Origin: Lycocorax pyrrhopterus obiensis
Lineage: Eukaryota; Chordata; Aves; Passeriformes; Paradisaeidae
Assembly: GCA_014706295.1 (NCBI GenBank)
Contig: JACSVZ010000002.1
Location: 50,494,717-50,558,716, forward strand
Direction of reading: 5' to 3'
Length of the DNA: 64,000 nt
The first letter of the stretch is position 1, and each line of letters begins with the position of its first letter. Positions 15,671-28,161 of this stretch are shown here, piece by piece. The notes beneath the pieces are model-generated. The model was not told the DNA's origin. It did not search any database and saw nothing but the letters and a program-made list of their open reading frames with translations. The translations under genes and the position numbers were made by a program.

Positions 15671-18600
15671 ACTAGAGCTCATTGACTGGAATATTCAAAC
15701 CATAGTGAAACATTATGGCTTTCCATTTTTCTACAGACAGTACAGCTTTATGATAAATCTGTCATCCAAGGCTCATATGAACCCTTCCATAATTTCAAGA
15801 ACAGTATAGGCTGAGACCAGATAAATCCTATTATTTGTTCTTGACCTCTGAGCAGCAGAAAATAAAATATATTCCTTCAGGACCTACAGTAAAGTCATAG
15901 CAGCTTTGCCACAGCCACTTCTAGGCTTCTCCATGTTCCACTCCAGGCTTCACAGAGTTTTGAAGATGAAGTATTCTGTTATACCCTCCCTGACACCCAT
16001 CCAATTATTTGAAGTTTCCTTCTGCCTTTTCTCCTGAACACTAAAAAGACCAGCTGAGATAGAGACATTTTTTCATTCTTTTCAGTCAATGACTGTCTTA
16101 CTACAGTAACACAGAAATTACCACTCCTCATAGTCCTTTGCTTTCCCATCACTCATACGCATTTAAATCTCAAGCTCTAAGTAAAAACACCAAGAAGTAT
16201 TTTCATTATGTCAGTCTCAGCAACAAGTACTGTCTCATTTTAATCTGACATACAACTGCTTATGCAGCTAATTTTCTTTTTTACAGGGTAACAGTTACTC
16301 AGAGGATTAGGTGGAAAAACAAGAATTCAATCAATACACATCTTAGAAAACACACACCTAAAATTCTACCCCGCCATTTTTGTTTCTCTAATTACAGCAA
16401 GCTACTTATTAAAGACACATGACAATCATGCATCATAATGCTGAAGTGCCATCTCAATCATACCTTGCTTGTATTTAACTTCTTAAATTTCTGGAAATCG
16501 ATCCTGCTGCAGTACTACTGATGATGGACTTTCAGGACCAAGCAGCAAAAGCCAGGAAGAACAAAGGTCCACAAGCGGCCATTCACCTCCACTGCGGGAA
16601 ACACTCTGTGCATGTTACACACCCATAGTCTTGGACTACGATCCTAAGTCAGCATTGCAATAAAAGCAGGAAAATTAATTCAATGTCTACAATCCAGGAG
16701 AGCAGAAACTCTTTGATTCCTTAAATCTGGTACTATCTGAACTCTCCATAGAACAAGAGAAGACACGGTTCTGTATCTGCAACCCCACAACAACTGCAGT
16801 ACACGTAAGAATTAGCTGACTGTCACTCTCTTATTAATCTGCCAATAGCAAGCAGCCTGGGTTTAGAATGCATTTGTGTAAAAACATTTTGGTGTACCTA
16901 GCACAAAATATTTCGTTGCTCTACAAGAGTTTCTAACACGAGGCCAATCCCTTGCTAGCTAGCAGAAAGCATAACCAGCAGATGTTGAGTCTCCCCCGCT
17001 ATGATGACAGAAATATTTAAGTCTCTTCTCTAATTAAGCATCTCCTAGTTTTTATGTACCCTGGTACATCTACAAATACTACCTTTTCCCAGAATCTTTT
17101 CAACTCAAGGTGTTCCTCATTCATACTGTATTAATTTCCCCCCCTTCCCCTAAAGTAAACCTCTGTATTTAAGCCAGGATGCAGCTATTAAGAACAACAC
17201 TATGAAAAAGAACTGATTTTTTTTTATTATTTTCTAATGCTGTCCACTATACAAAGATATTTATAAGCCTTAATTCCACTGCATTTGACACTACCTCACT
17301 ATTGGTTGGCTTCCAATTTGAATTTTGCAATTAAACACATGAATACTGAATGACAGTACCATCTCACTAAGTTCCTAGACTCAAACAATTTACTTCTTCC
17401 AGTTAATTACTAGTTAACAATCAGAAAACAGAGTAATAGATGAATAATTCTATAACCAACTATCAATTTTTTTTCAGATTTATTCACGTGCAGAAAAATA
17501 GAAAGGTAATTATTAATAAATAGGAGTACAGTTTCAATACGTAAGAATACTTTAGCTACAAAAACATATCTATGAAAACAACTATTCGTACTTAGCTGTT
17601 AAACTAAACTATGGGATTAAATTTATAGGAAGAGCGGTGGTAACACAAGGCTGTGTTACTTGGCACGGTTGTTATTATACTCAAACATACGAAACTCTAC
17701 TTCATGTGAAAAGCGCTATTATTCTGATTCACACACAAAAAACCCTTTCCCAGGCAAACAACTCTCGAGGGTCAAATCGAGTCCACAGTAGTTACACTGC
17801 ATCTCTTCACCCAACATCTCGATGGCTAAAAAGAGGGAGAAAGAGCTCCTAAGCCAGATTTCTCAGTGCCCAGGCTGTGCGCAACTGCCTGAATTAAAAC
17901 CTCACCTTTAAGTCATGACCTTTAAATCAGTGAGATCTCTACCTGGCAAAGTGCTCTTGGCAGGACTATGCACAAGCTGGTCTTGAACTGACCATCACCG
18001 TGCTTTCTCACCCAAACAGATCAGACTTGCTGCTGACCTGCTTCAAGGATAAAACCAGCTGCCTGAGCTGCAACATCCACTCTGTAGCTTCGGACCAGAG
18101 AACCCAGACTTCATTATAGTTTCAGGACCAGCTATATTTGCATGAGAAATATTACCCCTGGTGTTTCCAGACAATATATGCACAATTTGATGCAGCAGTA
18201 TGATAAGTATTCAATGACACCCAACCTTTCAACCCTGCACTCAAGAACTGCAATTAAAACAGTCCCAAACGAAAGGAGGTAACACTTCTGCCAAAACTTT
18301 AAAACAGCCTTGAAGGACTTAAAAGAAATGCTACTCCCTCTTTTTCATCACTTAGGGACACACATCATGATAGATAAACCTCATATGCAAAGAAACACAT
18401 TGCATTAGAAAACACTGGGTTTGTTTTTGTTGATAATCTAATAATCAAGAGTATTTTCTTAGATAGCCTCCCTCTGTGGAAAACAATGTGCATGCCAGAA
18501 GAAGCCTTCAGGAAAATGTGAAAGTTAACCCTGCTTTTATCTAAAAAACACAATAAGCCCCACCAGATTTTCAGCATCCCAAGCCATCTGCTGGAGCGAG

Positions 18601-20172
18601 TACCTAATTTTTACATCCTAACACAATACAACTTTCAGCTTTACAGCTCCAAGGCCTGTGCATCACCTGCTGTTCTGCCACAACCCCTTATTTCTAAACG
18701 ACATATTTCAAGATAGTTTACTTCAGTAATTACAGATAGAATTTGAACTTGTCAGCTTCTTGTACAGTAAGAACTTAAAGGTTCAGAGCAAGGTTTCCCA
18801 GCTGATGCAAGAGCCCAGATAGCGTTGTTTTAAAGACGCAATAAAGAGGCACAATCTCTAGATTTATTTTATCTCTTGTCTAATTTCAAATATGAGGAGA
18901 ACATTCTTGTCATGTCTAATAGCATGAGTTTAAGTGACTGGTTTTAATCATACTAAGCCCAAACACATTTGAGAAGAGAAGCAAGTTTCACTAATAAGCT
19001 ATGGTAGAATGAATGTCACAAAAAATAAGTTCAAAGACCTTCAGCATTATGAAGTTTCCAAAGTTTACAAGTCCATGTATTAAAAGTCAGAATTTCACCT
19101 CTGTACACTGCCTCAAATCCATTTTCTAAAACTGAATGCAAGTTCTCCAGTAACAAGAGTACCGTACTAGTTCATTTGGACAGTGGCTGCAGGTATCTTT
19201 TGTAAAAACTGATGCAGTGACCATACTCACGTTAATGGCCACTAAAAGAAAAATATCAGCCCTCTGTGCTGAAAGAACAAAGCATAACAGAAGTTTAATC
19301 TTTGACTTTAAAAGTCAAGAAAAAGGACTAAATTTAGTACAGTCACTCCCTAAAAAATGCAGTATGAAATTCCTCTTGCTGAACTCTTTTCTCCCCATTT
19401 TTCCAGCCCAACTCCTCTAACTTACTTTGTTATGCTCTCTTGTTGCTGTATTCCAAGCAAGTCTGATCCAGAAATTCAACAGATGCTCGTGTTCACCAAA
19501 CAGCTGCACTCAGTAAGATTTCTGACCAGTTTTACTCCCTCAAAGTCTTTGCACTGAGCCAAGGCAACTTCTCAGGTTACTCAAGATATTCAATACTGAT
19601 TGAACATATGACACAAGCACACAAGTATTTTCAAGAAACTGAAACAGAAGCACACTAAACACTACCTTTCATCCAGCACAAGCTGTGTGCTTGTTCTTAG
19701 ACTATTTTAAAAACAACTTAAAACATTGCATGCTAGTTTATACTCTAGCTGACATAAATTTCAAAATGGCTATAGTTGAAGTGACCCTTAGGTACTACCA
19801 TATCAAAAAATTTGGCAAGTTTTTGCCTTGCAATACCCATCCAAAGGTACACCTATTTCTTCAGTATTAGGCTTGATAGAAAACATACCAAAAAATAAAC
19901 CAAACCCCTCTTGCAACTGAAGTAGTCAATTCAATATTCATATATCCTCTCTTACAAAACATAGACAGTTTCAGAGATAGGACACCGCCAACAATCCATC
20001 CTACAAACCAGGCTTAAGATTCTTCTTGAAGTCATGCAAACATCTTTTGAAAAAGGCATGTTAATGCTAAGTACAGAGCTAAGAATAATGTACCTCCCTC
20101 CACTGCTGTGGAGTTAGCCTGTAAGATACAATCTACATGATTAATTAGATATAAGTGCTTGAAGCCTTACAT

Positions 20173-20218
20173 AAGTATATACTTGTACACTTAGATAGAT
20201 ATATACTTATATAAGTAT
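20173..20218. repeat. AT-rich palindrome cluster
   Basis: Two perfect palindromes occur within 46 bases: AAGTATATACTT at 20173-20184 and ATACTTATATAAGTAT at 20203-20218. They share the core ATACTT/AAGTAT. This is a low-complexity AT setting, so chance or microsatellite decay is likely. Confidence 0.6.
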
Positions 20219-22312
20219 TTAAGCATAAGGTAGGGAGAGATTTAAAAATTGTTTGTTTTCACCTGTTACTTCTTTGCCTTTACAATTTATAAGCTATTCA
20301 TTTGAAATTTTTTCCAGGTTAAAAAATGCCTCTTGACTCCTAAAGGATGCAACCTCCATTCCAGCACATATAATCACTTGCACGCACAATTTATTATTTC
20401 AAAGACACCTTTCATATCCACGTACCTGCAAATTAATTTTGTCTTTACTTGACTTCAGTTGAGGTTAGCATTATGAGCTCTACACTGTAACACTGCTTAG
20501 TTGAGCCATGGTCCTGCATGCAACATTATATAGCACTCACATTTCTGTCCAGAATTATTTTAGGTCACTAAATAGAAAGGCTATAAGATAGGTAGAGAGT
20601 TTATGCGTTTCACACGACACAATCCTTAAAGCAAGACTAGGACAAGCATAATATCCTTAGCACTTCACATGCTACAAATGTGTAATTAATCGACATCTGG
20701 AAAATCTGCCTATAACAGTCATTTTCACTGTACCTCAGCAAAATGACACAACTATCGTAAAAAACGGTTATTCCAGAAATCAGCACCAGAAGAGTAATAC
20801 CAGAAGTTTTTCTCCCTTTTCAATAAAGATATTTAAGAGACAAATTACAAAATTTACAATGTTCAGTTCCTCTGTATTATTACAAAACACTGAGTTACAT
20901 GTAGTGTGAAAAGCTTTAGCTCATCTTATTTTCAAGGGAATTAAATTCAGTTCATTACGAGAAAAGGCAGAGATGTATGCATGCATTCCTCCCTTCCAAA
21001 AGTTGTCTTTGGGTGGTAAAAAATTCTGTGCAGCATAAAAAAAAAAATAAAGAGCAGAAGCAAGTATGCGTAATTTGGCAGTAATTTAAGACCAAGTTGT
21101 GTAAATCTGGTGTAAATTCTGGGTGATTAATACTGTACCTCCCTAACGATGACTTCAACATTCTCCCCACACCCGCTCCTCCATGTTTTACAGCTCTGAT
21201 CAATGATATCTCAAGCACTGTAATTAGTACGCTCCTACATTACTTCATGTGCCAACGATACAGTTGCCAGCTGAAAAAATAAAACAAAGCCTGGACATGT
21301 TCTTCACAGCTAGAAAGACTCTAAAATTCACTTGTATGTTCAAATTTAAACACAATACATGGAAGTAACTTGGAATTGCAGTTTTCACACTTTTCTTATT
21401 TACTTAAATTATCGATGATTGTGCTCACTAAAAGCCTTTTTAATGGGCATGGTTTATGTGCATGCCTGAGAACAAGGATTTTTCCAAAACACCAACAAAC
21501 TATTCCTCAGAAGAACACCAAGAAACTTGGAGTGTGCCACTTTTTCCCTTCTTTTCGCCTATTCTTTTACCAGCTCTTTAACATTCTTTCTTTATTTCTT
21601 CCTTTCAGCTTTACCTTTGTCTTCCTTGACCAAACAATTCCAGCAGCTTTTGACAGGTATTTCCCTACAATAATGCCATAGCTAATACAAAAAACCCCAA
21701 ACAACCCACACCAAACCCCAACATATACATACTGCCTCATAAACAGAAGGCTAGACCTAGACTCAACAAGGTTTGCTGTTGTATTCTACACAAGCAAACT
21801 CTCCCTTTTGCCATTTCAGCCAAAGTAAATTTTGGTCAATACTTAGAATCCTGCCAACAATAAAAGCTTTATGGTCATTTTACTGCATCAACATCAAGTT
21901 GGAAAACAGTGCAAAGGACTACATCCTCAAGTACTATATAGGTAAAACTTTTCAAGTTTTGCTTAGCCACCTTCAGAGAGAGTTCACTTTGCTGTTGATG
22001 AAGTAATCCTTATGTACAAATTTTGTAGATTGCTCCCAAACTGAAATGTCCTTTTTAACCTAAGGTCTTGCATATTCCTGTGTCACAAACAGGATGCAGA
22101 CCCTACAGTATTTTTTTAACTGAGCATGCAGTAACATGTTTCATAGCTTCTTAAAACACTGATTATGCTCAGCTTTTACACTTTGGAAAAAAGAATGCTG
22201 CAGATTATGAAAAGAACAAAGAGAATCAAGTCAATATATGAGTGCACTGAAAATAAGGAAGAAAGTTTTACAGAAGTGAAGTGGGTTTGTGTGACCAGGT
22301 TTTGGCAGTGGT

Positions 22313-22327
22313 GGGGGGGGGGGGGGG
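22313..22327. repeat. Homopolymer G15 tract
   Basis: Fifteen consecutive G bases lie near the left end of the LTR-like element. Such tracts are prone to length errors in sequencing and could form G-quadruplex structures. Confidence 0.95.
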
Positions 22328-22773
22328 CTACAGGGGTGACTTCTGTGAGAAGCTGGCAGTAGCTTCCTTCAAGTACAACAGAGCCAATGCCAGCCAGCAC
22401 CAGGATGGAACCGCTGCTGGCCAAGGCTGCGCCAACCAGAGATGGCAGTAACATCTCTGTGAGTACATATTTAAGAGGGGAAAAAAGTTATTGCACAGAT
22501 GTAATTGTGCTCAGAGAAGAGAGGAATGAGAATACGTGAGAAGAACAACTCTGCACACATCAAGGTCAGTGGAGGAGGAGTCACCGGAGTGGAGATTTCC
22601 CTGCAGCCTGTGTGAAGACCATGGTGAAACAGCTGTGCCCCTGCAGCCCATGAAGGACCACAGGGATGCAGAGACCCACTCGCAGCCCATGGAATTCCAC
22701 AGGGGTGCAAATTTCCACCTGCAGCCCATGGAGGAGACCCATGTCAGAGCAGGTAGGTGCCTGAAAGGAGGCT

Positions 22774-22975
22774 GTGAGCCCGTGGGAATCCCACGCTGGA
22801 GCAGGCTCCTGGCAGGGACCTGCAGACCCATGCAAAGAGGAGCCCATGCTGGAGGACATTTCCTGGCAGGACTTGTGACCCCGTGGGAATCCCACGCTGG
22901 AGCAGGCTCCTGGCAGGGACCTGCAGACCCATGCAAAGAGGAGCCCATGCTGGAGGACATTTCCTGGCAGGACTT
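22774..22975 (+). repeat. 101-bp tandem duplication (two copies)
   Basis: Copies at 22774-22874 and 22875-22975 differ at one base that I can see (GTGAGCCCG versus GTGACCCCG near the start). A third, diverged start of the unit follows at 22976. The near identity contrasts with the decay of the surrounding element, which points to a recent duplication or an assembly effect. Confidence 0.9.
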
Positions 22976-23802
22976 GTGACCCCGTGGGGAACCCACATCG
23001 GAGCAAGCTATGCCTGAAGAACTGCACCCCGTGGAAAGAGACCCACACCGAAGCAGTCCATGAACAGCTGTAGCCCATGGGAAGGACTGATGCAAGATAA
23101 ATTTATGGAGAACTGTCTCCCATGGGAGGATCCCACATGAGAGCAAGGGAAAGACCCTTCTCCGTAAGCAGTGGCAGAAACAGCCTGTGGTGAACTCACC
23201 ATACCTCAGCCCCTGTTTCCCTGTGCTGCTGGTGGGGAGGGAGTAGAGCCCGAGAAGGAGGGAGAGGTGGGGGGAAGCTGCTTTTAAAATTTGTTTTACT
23301 TTTCATTAATCTGCTCTGATTTTGATTAAATTCAATTAATTTGCCCGAGTCCCATCTGTTTTGCCCATGATGGTAATCAGTGAGAGATCTGTTCCTGTCC
23401 TTGTCTCAACTCATGAGCCTTTCATTGTATTCTTCCTCCCCTGTCTACTTGAGAGGAGTGATGGAGTGGCTTTGGTGGCTACCTGGCATCCAGCCAGGGT
23501 CAAACCACCACAATAAGTCAAAGAGCCTTGACTATTCCCATTTTCTCTCTGGCTTAAATCATCTATATGATACAACCTGCATAAAAAACCCAAACAAAAA
23601 TAAAAACAAACAAGAAAGCAAAAGACTAAACAAAGCCCAATGAAACCCAAATAAACATAAACCATGAAGGACAATGCATGTGAAGATGCACTTCTTGGAT
23701 CAGTCAGGAAGATGCAGAAAAGGAAAATGAGGGAGGACAAGCCATGAAAATTGTTAGATACCCAATACGCCAAGCAGAAGACAGAGTAATATACCTTTCC
23801 TT

Positions 23803-23845
23803 GGAAAGGGAAAAAGGAAAAGAAAAGGAAAAAAGGAAAAAGAAG
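23803..23845 (+). repeat. Pure purine tract, 43 nt
   Basis: An unbroken run of A and G (GGAAAGGGAAAAAGG-type) lies just beyond the LTR-like element and an A/C-rich stretch at about 23580-23670. Tracts like this can form triplex DNA. Confidence 0.85.
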
Positions 23846-26446
23846 CAACAGCAGCAGGGAGTCAAATCCAATGCAATTTAAAAAGAACAAGCACAGAAGA
23901 CTGGAAACTCTGAAATACCTTGGGCCAGTTTAGAGACCTTAATGATCCTGCAAGGACAATTCTTACACATAACTGCTTTCCCAAAAGATCTTACCAGACA
24001 TCAAAACTTCAACTAAATCCAACTTAATAAGCTAAAACATCATAATCCTACTGATCTCCACCAAGAAAATGTTGGTATTGTCCTACGGTTTGCTTCAGAC
24101 ACAGTGTGACCTCCACCAGAACCCACACGGCAAGCCTCTGAATCATAACACAAATCCCCCAACATTATAACAGCACTCAATCCACCAAAACAAACACTTT
24201 CATTGCCCTGTTAAAGACACAAACAGGAATTTTCACCTGCAATAATATTTCCATCCAGAGTTTTTCCATGCTCTTGGAAGGCAGCAGTTCTTACCAATAA
24301 CTTTAAAACGACTATTAACAGGTTGTTAACAAGCGAAAAACAATTCTGGCTGGAATCTTTTCCCAAGTGCTTGCTAATTTTACAGTTTCTTCCCTCTTGT
24401 TACTTGTGCAAGAACTCAACTGATTAAGGCAATCCAGATCGCCACTTCGATTTATAAATAAAGATGACGGTCACACCGATTCATCTTGCAAACAGTCTGG
24501 TATTTTCAGACACTCAAATCCACCATAAGAACACAGCTTAAATACTGAAGAGCTTCCTCTCATATTCACTTTCATACTAATATTTCATTCTGAAGTGACA
24601 AATAATGGACAAACCAAAGACTGTTGCAGTCACTTACATTCATTTCCTGCATGTGACAAAATCATGACCTGTGAAAGCCGCTCCCTCTTTATTTTCCTTA
24701 TTTTCCTTTTAAATCGTGTCTACATTAAGTGCACAGATATATGTGATAGTGATCTCGATTCCTACTGTGGTATAATGCTGCAAACACTGTTAGCAATGAA
24801 CAGTACAACTCTCATGTATTTCATTCCAGATGCCTAAATACAGCCAGCCCAAAAAAGAACAAGAACTTTCTCATTAAAGCTCAGAAAGGGATTCACATGT
24901 AATTTTTCTGGTGCAACCAGGAAATCTGAATTCTAACAGCCTTACCTTACAGCAAAGAATTTACACCTCACAAAAAGTTAGTTCTGCTTAAATTCAGTAT
25001 AGTTTTCAGCACATTTTAAATCAGTTTTGACCTCTAATGACTGCAGCAGGCACCCTTGCTATAGAAGTGAAACAATTTAACTAATTTTGTAAAAGTTAAA
25101 ATTGCCACACATCCCTAACACCCTCACTTAAATCCTCCTTCTTGTGGATTAATCTTGCATCATTGTGGTTTAAAGCTAACCCTGCATTAGAATCTAACAA
25201 AATAAATGTAATCACTTCAGGATATAAATTTTGATTTTATATAACTCCTATTAGTGACGGCATCCTAGCACAGGCATACTTTCAGAAATAACAAAAGGAA
25301 ACTTTTCCAAAGTTATCTCTGAAAAAAAAGAGAGTAAGAGAACAGCCTATTTTCTTAAGAAAATACAAAACATTCTCAAGAAGCATTTTCAATTGCACAG
25401 TGAAAAGTTTATCTTTGGCTACCCAGAAGCAAGCAGAGCATTTGCCCATGAAATTATTACCATGAAAAGCAAGATGAAAAGACTAACAGCTAACAAAACG
25501 AGAACTATTTCCTATAACTCTATTTTTTCACCTAATTCAGTCCTCCAAACTTCAGATAAAACTTCCAAGTGAGTCTCCACTGTCTGTGAGACCAGATGAG
25601 CTTGCAAACTTTAATATGAAACTAAGTTTAAATTAGAGAGAGAAACAGGGTGAACTAAGGTCACACCAGCAGCCTTAGTTCTGAACTCTAATCCACGTTA
25701 AGATATTGTCCAACCTGAAATACAGAGCAACAAAAAGCCACTTTACATCAAATGCATATTAAAAACACACGCAAGAAGTTTCTGAGTTCGGTTATGGCTG
25801 AAATTGCATTACTAATAACCCAAATTCTTGTAGGTACCTGCTTTAATGTTAAAAACTTCACTTTTGCCTACCTTGTATATTAATGAATCAAATACATCTG
25901 GGTCCCAGTAGCAAAGCCGCCAGAGTCTCCAATAAAATGGGAAAAGCATGTGCGTGTGTTCAAAAGATAAGTACATTACCAGAGCAGAGTGAGAAGCTCC
26001 CTGCACTGCAAAAACTTTCCAACATCATGATCCTCACCATCCTACATGTAAATCCATATCTTCTTCACAATAACACCAAGCTTGAGACATGTAGCAACAT
26101 AAACTACAGCAAATTTAATGAAATCCAAAGACAATGAGAATTTTATACCACCTTCAGATACTTCTAACCTAAAAAAAACCCCAGAAGTCAATGGTATCAA
26201 ACTGATATTTAAATCCAGTGCATACCCAGTGCATAACTACAAAGATGTCGGAGAAAATATATTTTCTTAGTCCTTTATTCTCAGTCCTGCTGTCAAGCAA
26301 TGCCTAGTACCTACTAGACCAAGCTAAAGCAGGGAACCTTTTGACTCCAAAACGAGAACAATCCAAAGGGGAAGAAAAGGAGACAATACAAATTTTTTTC
26401 CTGAGATTTTGGAAGAACATCACATTGAAGTTACAGTGTTTATTCA

Positions 26447-26985
26447 AGAACCATAAAATGGTTTTGGTTGGAAGGGACCTTTAAACATCACCTAATAACC
26501 ACCCCTCTGCCACAGACAAACATCTTGTACTAGATTGGGTTGCTCAAAGTCCCATCCAACCTGGCCTTGAACACTGCCAGAAATGGGGCATTCACTTCTC
26601 TGGTTAACCTGTTTCAGTGCCTCATCACCCTCCACAGTAAAGAATTCCCTCCTTATAGCCAAACTAAATCCACACTCTTTCCATTTAAAACTTAAGTCCT
26701 TTGTCCTGTCACTACAGGCCTTGGTAAAATGTCTCTCTCCATCTTTCTCATAATCCCCCCTTATATACTGAATGAAAAGCCTCAGTAAGGTCTCCCTGGA
26801 ACCTTCTCCAGGCTGAACAAGCCCAATCCTCTCAGCTATAGGAGAGGTGTTCCATCACTCTGATCACTTTTGTGGCCCTCCTCTGGATCTGCTCCAATAG
26901 GTGCATGTCTTCCTTGTGCTGTGTGCCACAGAGTGCTCCAGGTAGGGTCACTTGAGAGCAGAACAGAGGGCGATAATCACCTGTT
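26447..26985 (-). repeat. CR1 LINE 3' fragment
   Basis: Read on the minus strand it has the CR1 late coding remnant (GGAGCAGATCCAGAGGAGGG near 26890), TTCAGCCTGGAGAAGG, GGAGGGAATTCTTTACTGTG and the terminal GGTCCCTTCCAACCAAAACC. It is truncated at the 5' side and interrupted by stops and frameshifts, in sense orientation within CUL1 intron 1. Confidence 0.9.
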
Positions 26986-28004
26986 TCTTTTGACAACTTG
27001 AGGATACAACTGGCAAAGAAAGTAGTGCAATTCTGGAGAGAAAGAGACCCCAACTCTGGCAAAAATTTACAAATGACTCTATAGCCATTTCCTCAAGTGC
27101 AAAATGGAATTACTATCTTCCTATTTTCACAGTAGCCTATATGCATTCTTCTAAGGTTCATAGATAAAGAAGGATTTGAAAAACACTACATTAAATAAAG
27201 TGGAATGTAATCAATGTTTGGTTCAGTTAAAAAATATGTATTTGATTTTGACTTGTATCATTTATAAGAAGAGGTAAGGCAGCAACACGAAGAGGTTCAC
27301 TCTTGTGACATCAGAGGTTCCGCGGGTAAAAAGAAAACCGACAGAAAACTACCCACTGGGACACATTATTTCCTAAACCAGTGCTCTTTCCAGAAGCTGG
27401 GATAAGCAATGAGTGTTTAAATCTGACAAGGTTCTATCTGTGTGGTTACATTAAAGGCTACAAGTTACAGCACTACAGCAGGGCACACGAGCTCAGAACA
27501 ATTTCATTACTAAGTCATTTAGTCATGTCTGTAACAGGTCTGGACTGCAGTGCTGTAGAAACATGAACAGTCAATCTGTTCTTGTTCTAGTAGTTCTTCT
27601 ACTGAAAAACCTACAACTCTTACAATAAAACAGCAAGTTATTCATGTAGACAAGCTCAACACGTCTCTATAATTTTCCAATCACTACACTTTCTAGCCGA
27701 AAATTCTCCTTTATCAAGCAAGGGAAACTCAGTGGTCTCCATAACAAACCAAAAAATAGTAGTTTAAGTTTGCATGCTGTACAGATTATAATTTGTACCC
27801 AGACCTCTAAATGTTGGTTCCAAGAACCAGTTCTTTACATGGAGATAAGCTTGAAAAATACAGTAACTAAAATTTTTCTATTAGTGTACTCTTACCTAAA
27901 AAACATGCTAGTACCTAAGTATTCTGTTCAAAATGAGATCATGCATTCCTAAAGCACATGCAGAACTTCCAAGGCCAAGTTTTCCATACTCTTCTTTCTT
28001 CCAG

Positions 28005-28161
28005 GTCTGTGCAGCAGGAAGACTGTATCAACCTGCAGGCTGCTAAGACTGCCTGCACACACCCTCCTGATATCCCATCCAAGTGGGACATCTGCCCTGC
28101 TTTCCTTCTGATGCACAGACAGACTCTGTTGGACAGCATGGGAAGTACAACGGCAGAGTTG
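28005..28161 (+). other. Exon-like block on the plus strand (antisense to CUL1)
   Basis: There is an acceptor CTTCTTTCTTCCAG|GTCTG at 28004/28005 and a donor TTG|GTAAGA at 28161/28162, enclosing 157 nt that is more GC-rich than its surroundings. One frame is open through it. I do not recognise the peptide, and both strands are open here. It could be an exon of an antisense transcript or simply chance splice-like sites. Confidence 0.25.

Larger units (their letters stand above)
22270..23514 (+). mobile_element. Avian LTR-like interspersed element with internal tandem duplication
   Basis: This 1.2-kb block matches a repeat text I know from many bird genomes. It has a G-rich start, a TATA-like CATATTTAAGAGGGG at about 22466, then repeated CTGCAGCCCATG and CCACGCTGGAGCAG phrases. 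The end is marked by GGCTTTGGTGGCTACCTGG and CCAGCCAGGG. The arrangement resembles a solo LTR-type retroviral remnant, but the family name and exact TG/CA ends are not certain. The long open frames on both strands in it (such as 22511-23146 minus) come from the GC-rich repeated units and are not taken as genes. Confidence 0.65.

Noticed and set aside
22511..23146. 211-codon minus-strand frame and overlapping frames on both strands
   Set aside because: They are inside the LTR-like element and contain its 101-bp tandem unit. Several frames are open at once and none resembles a retroviral protein.
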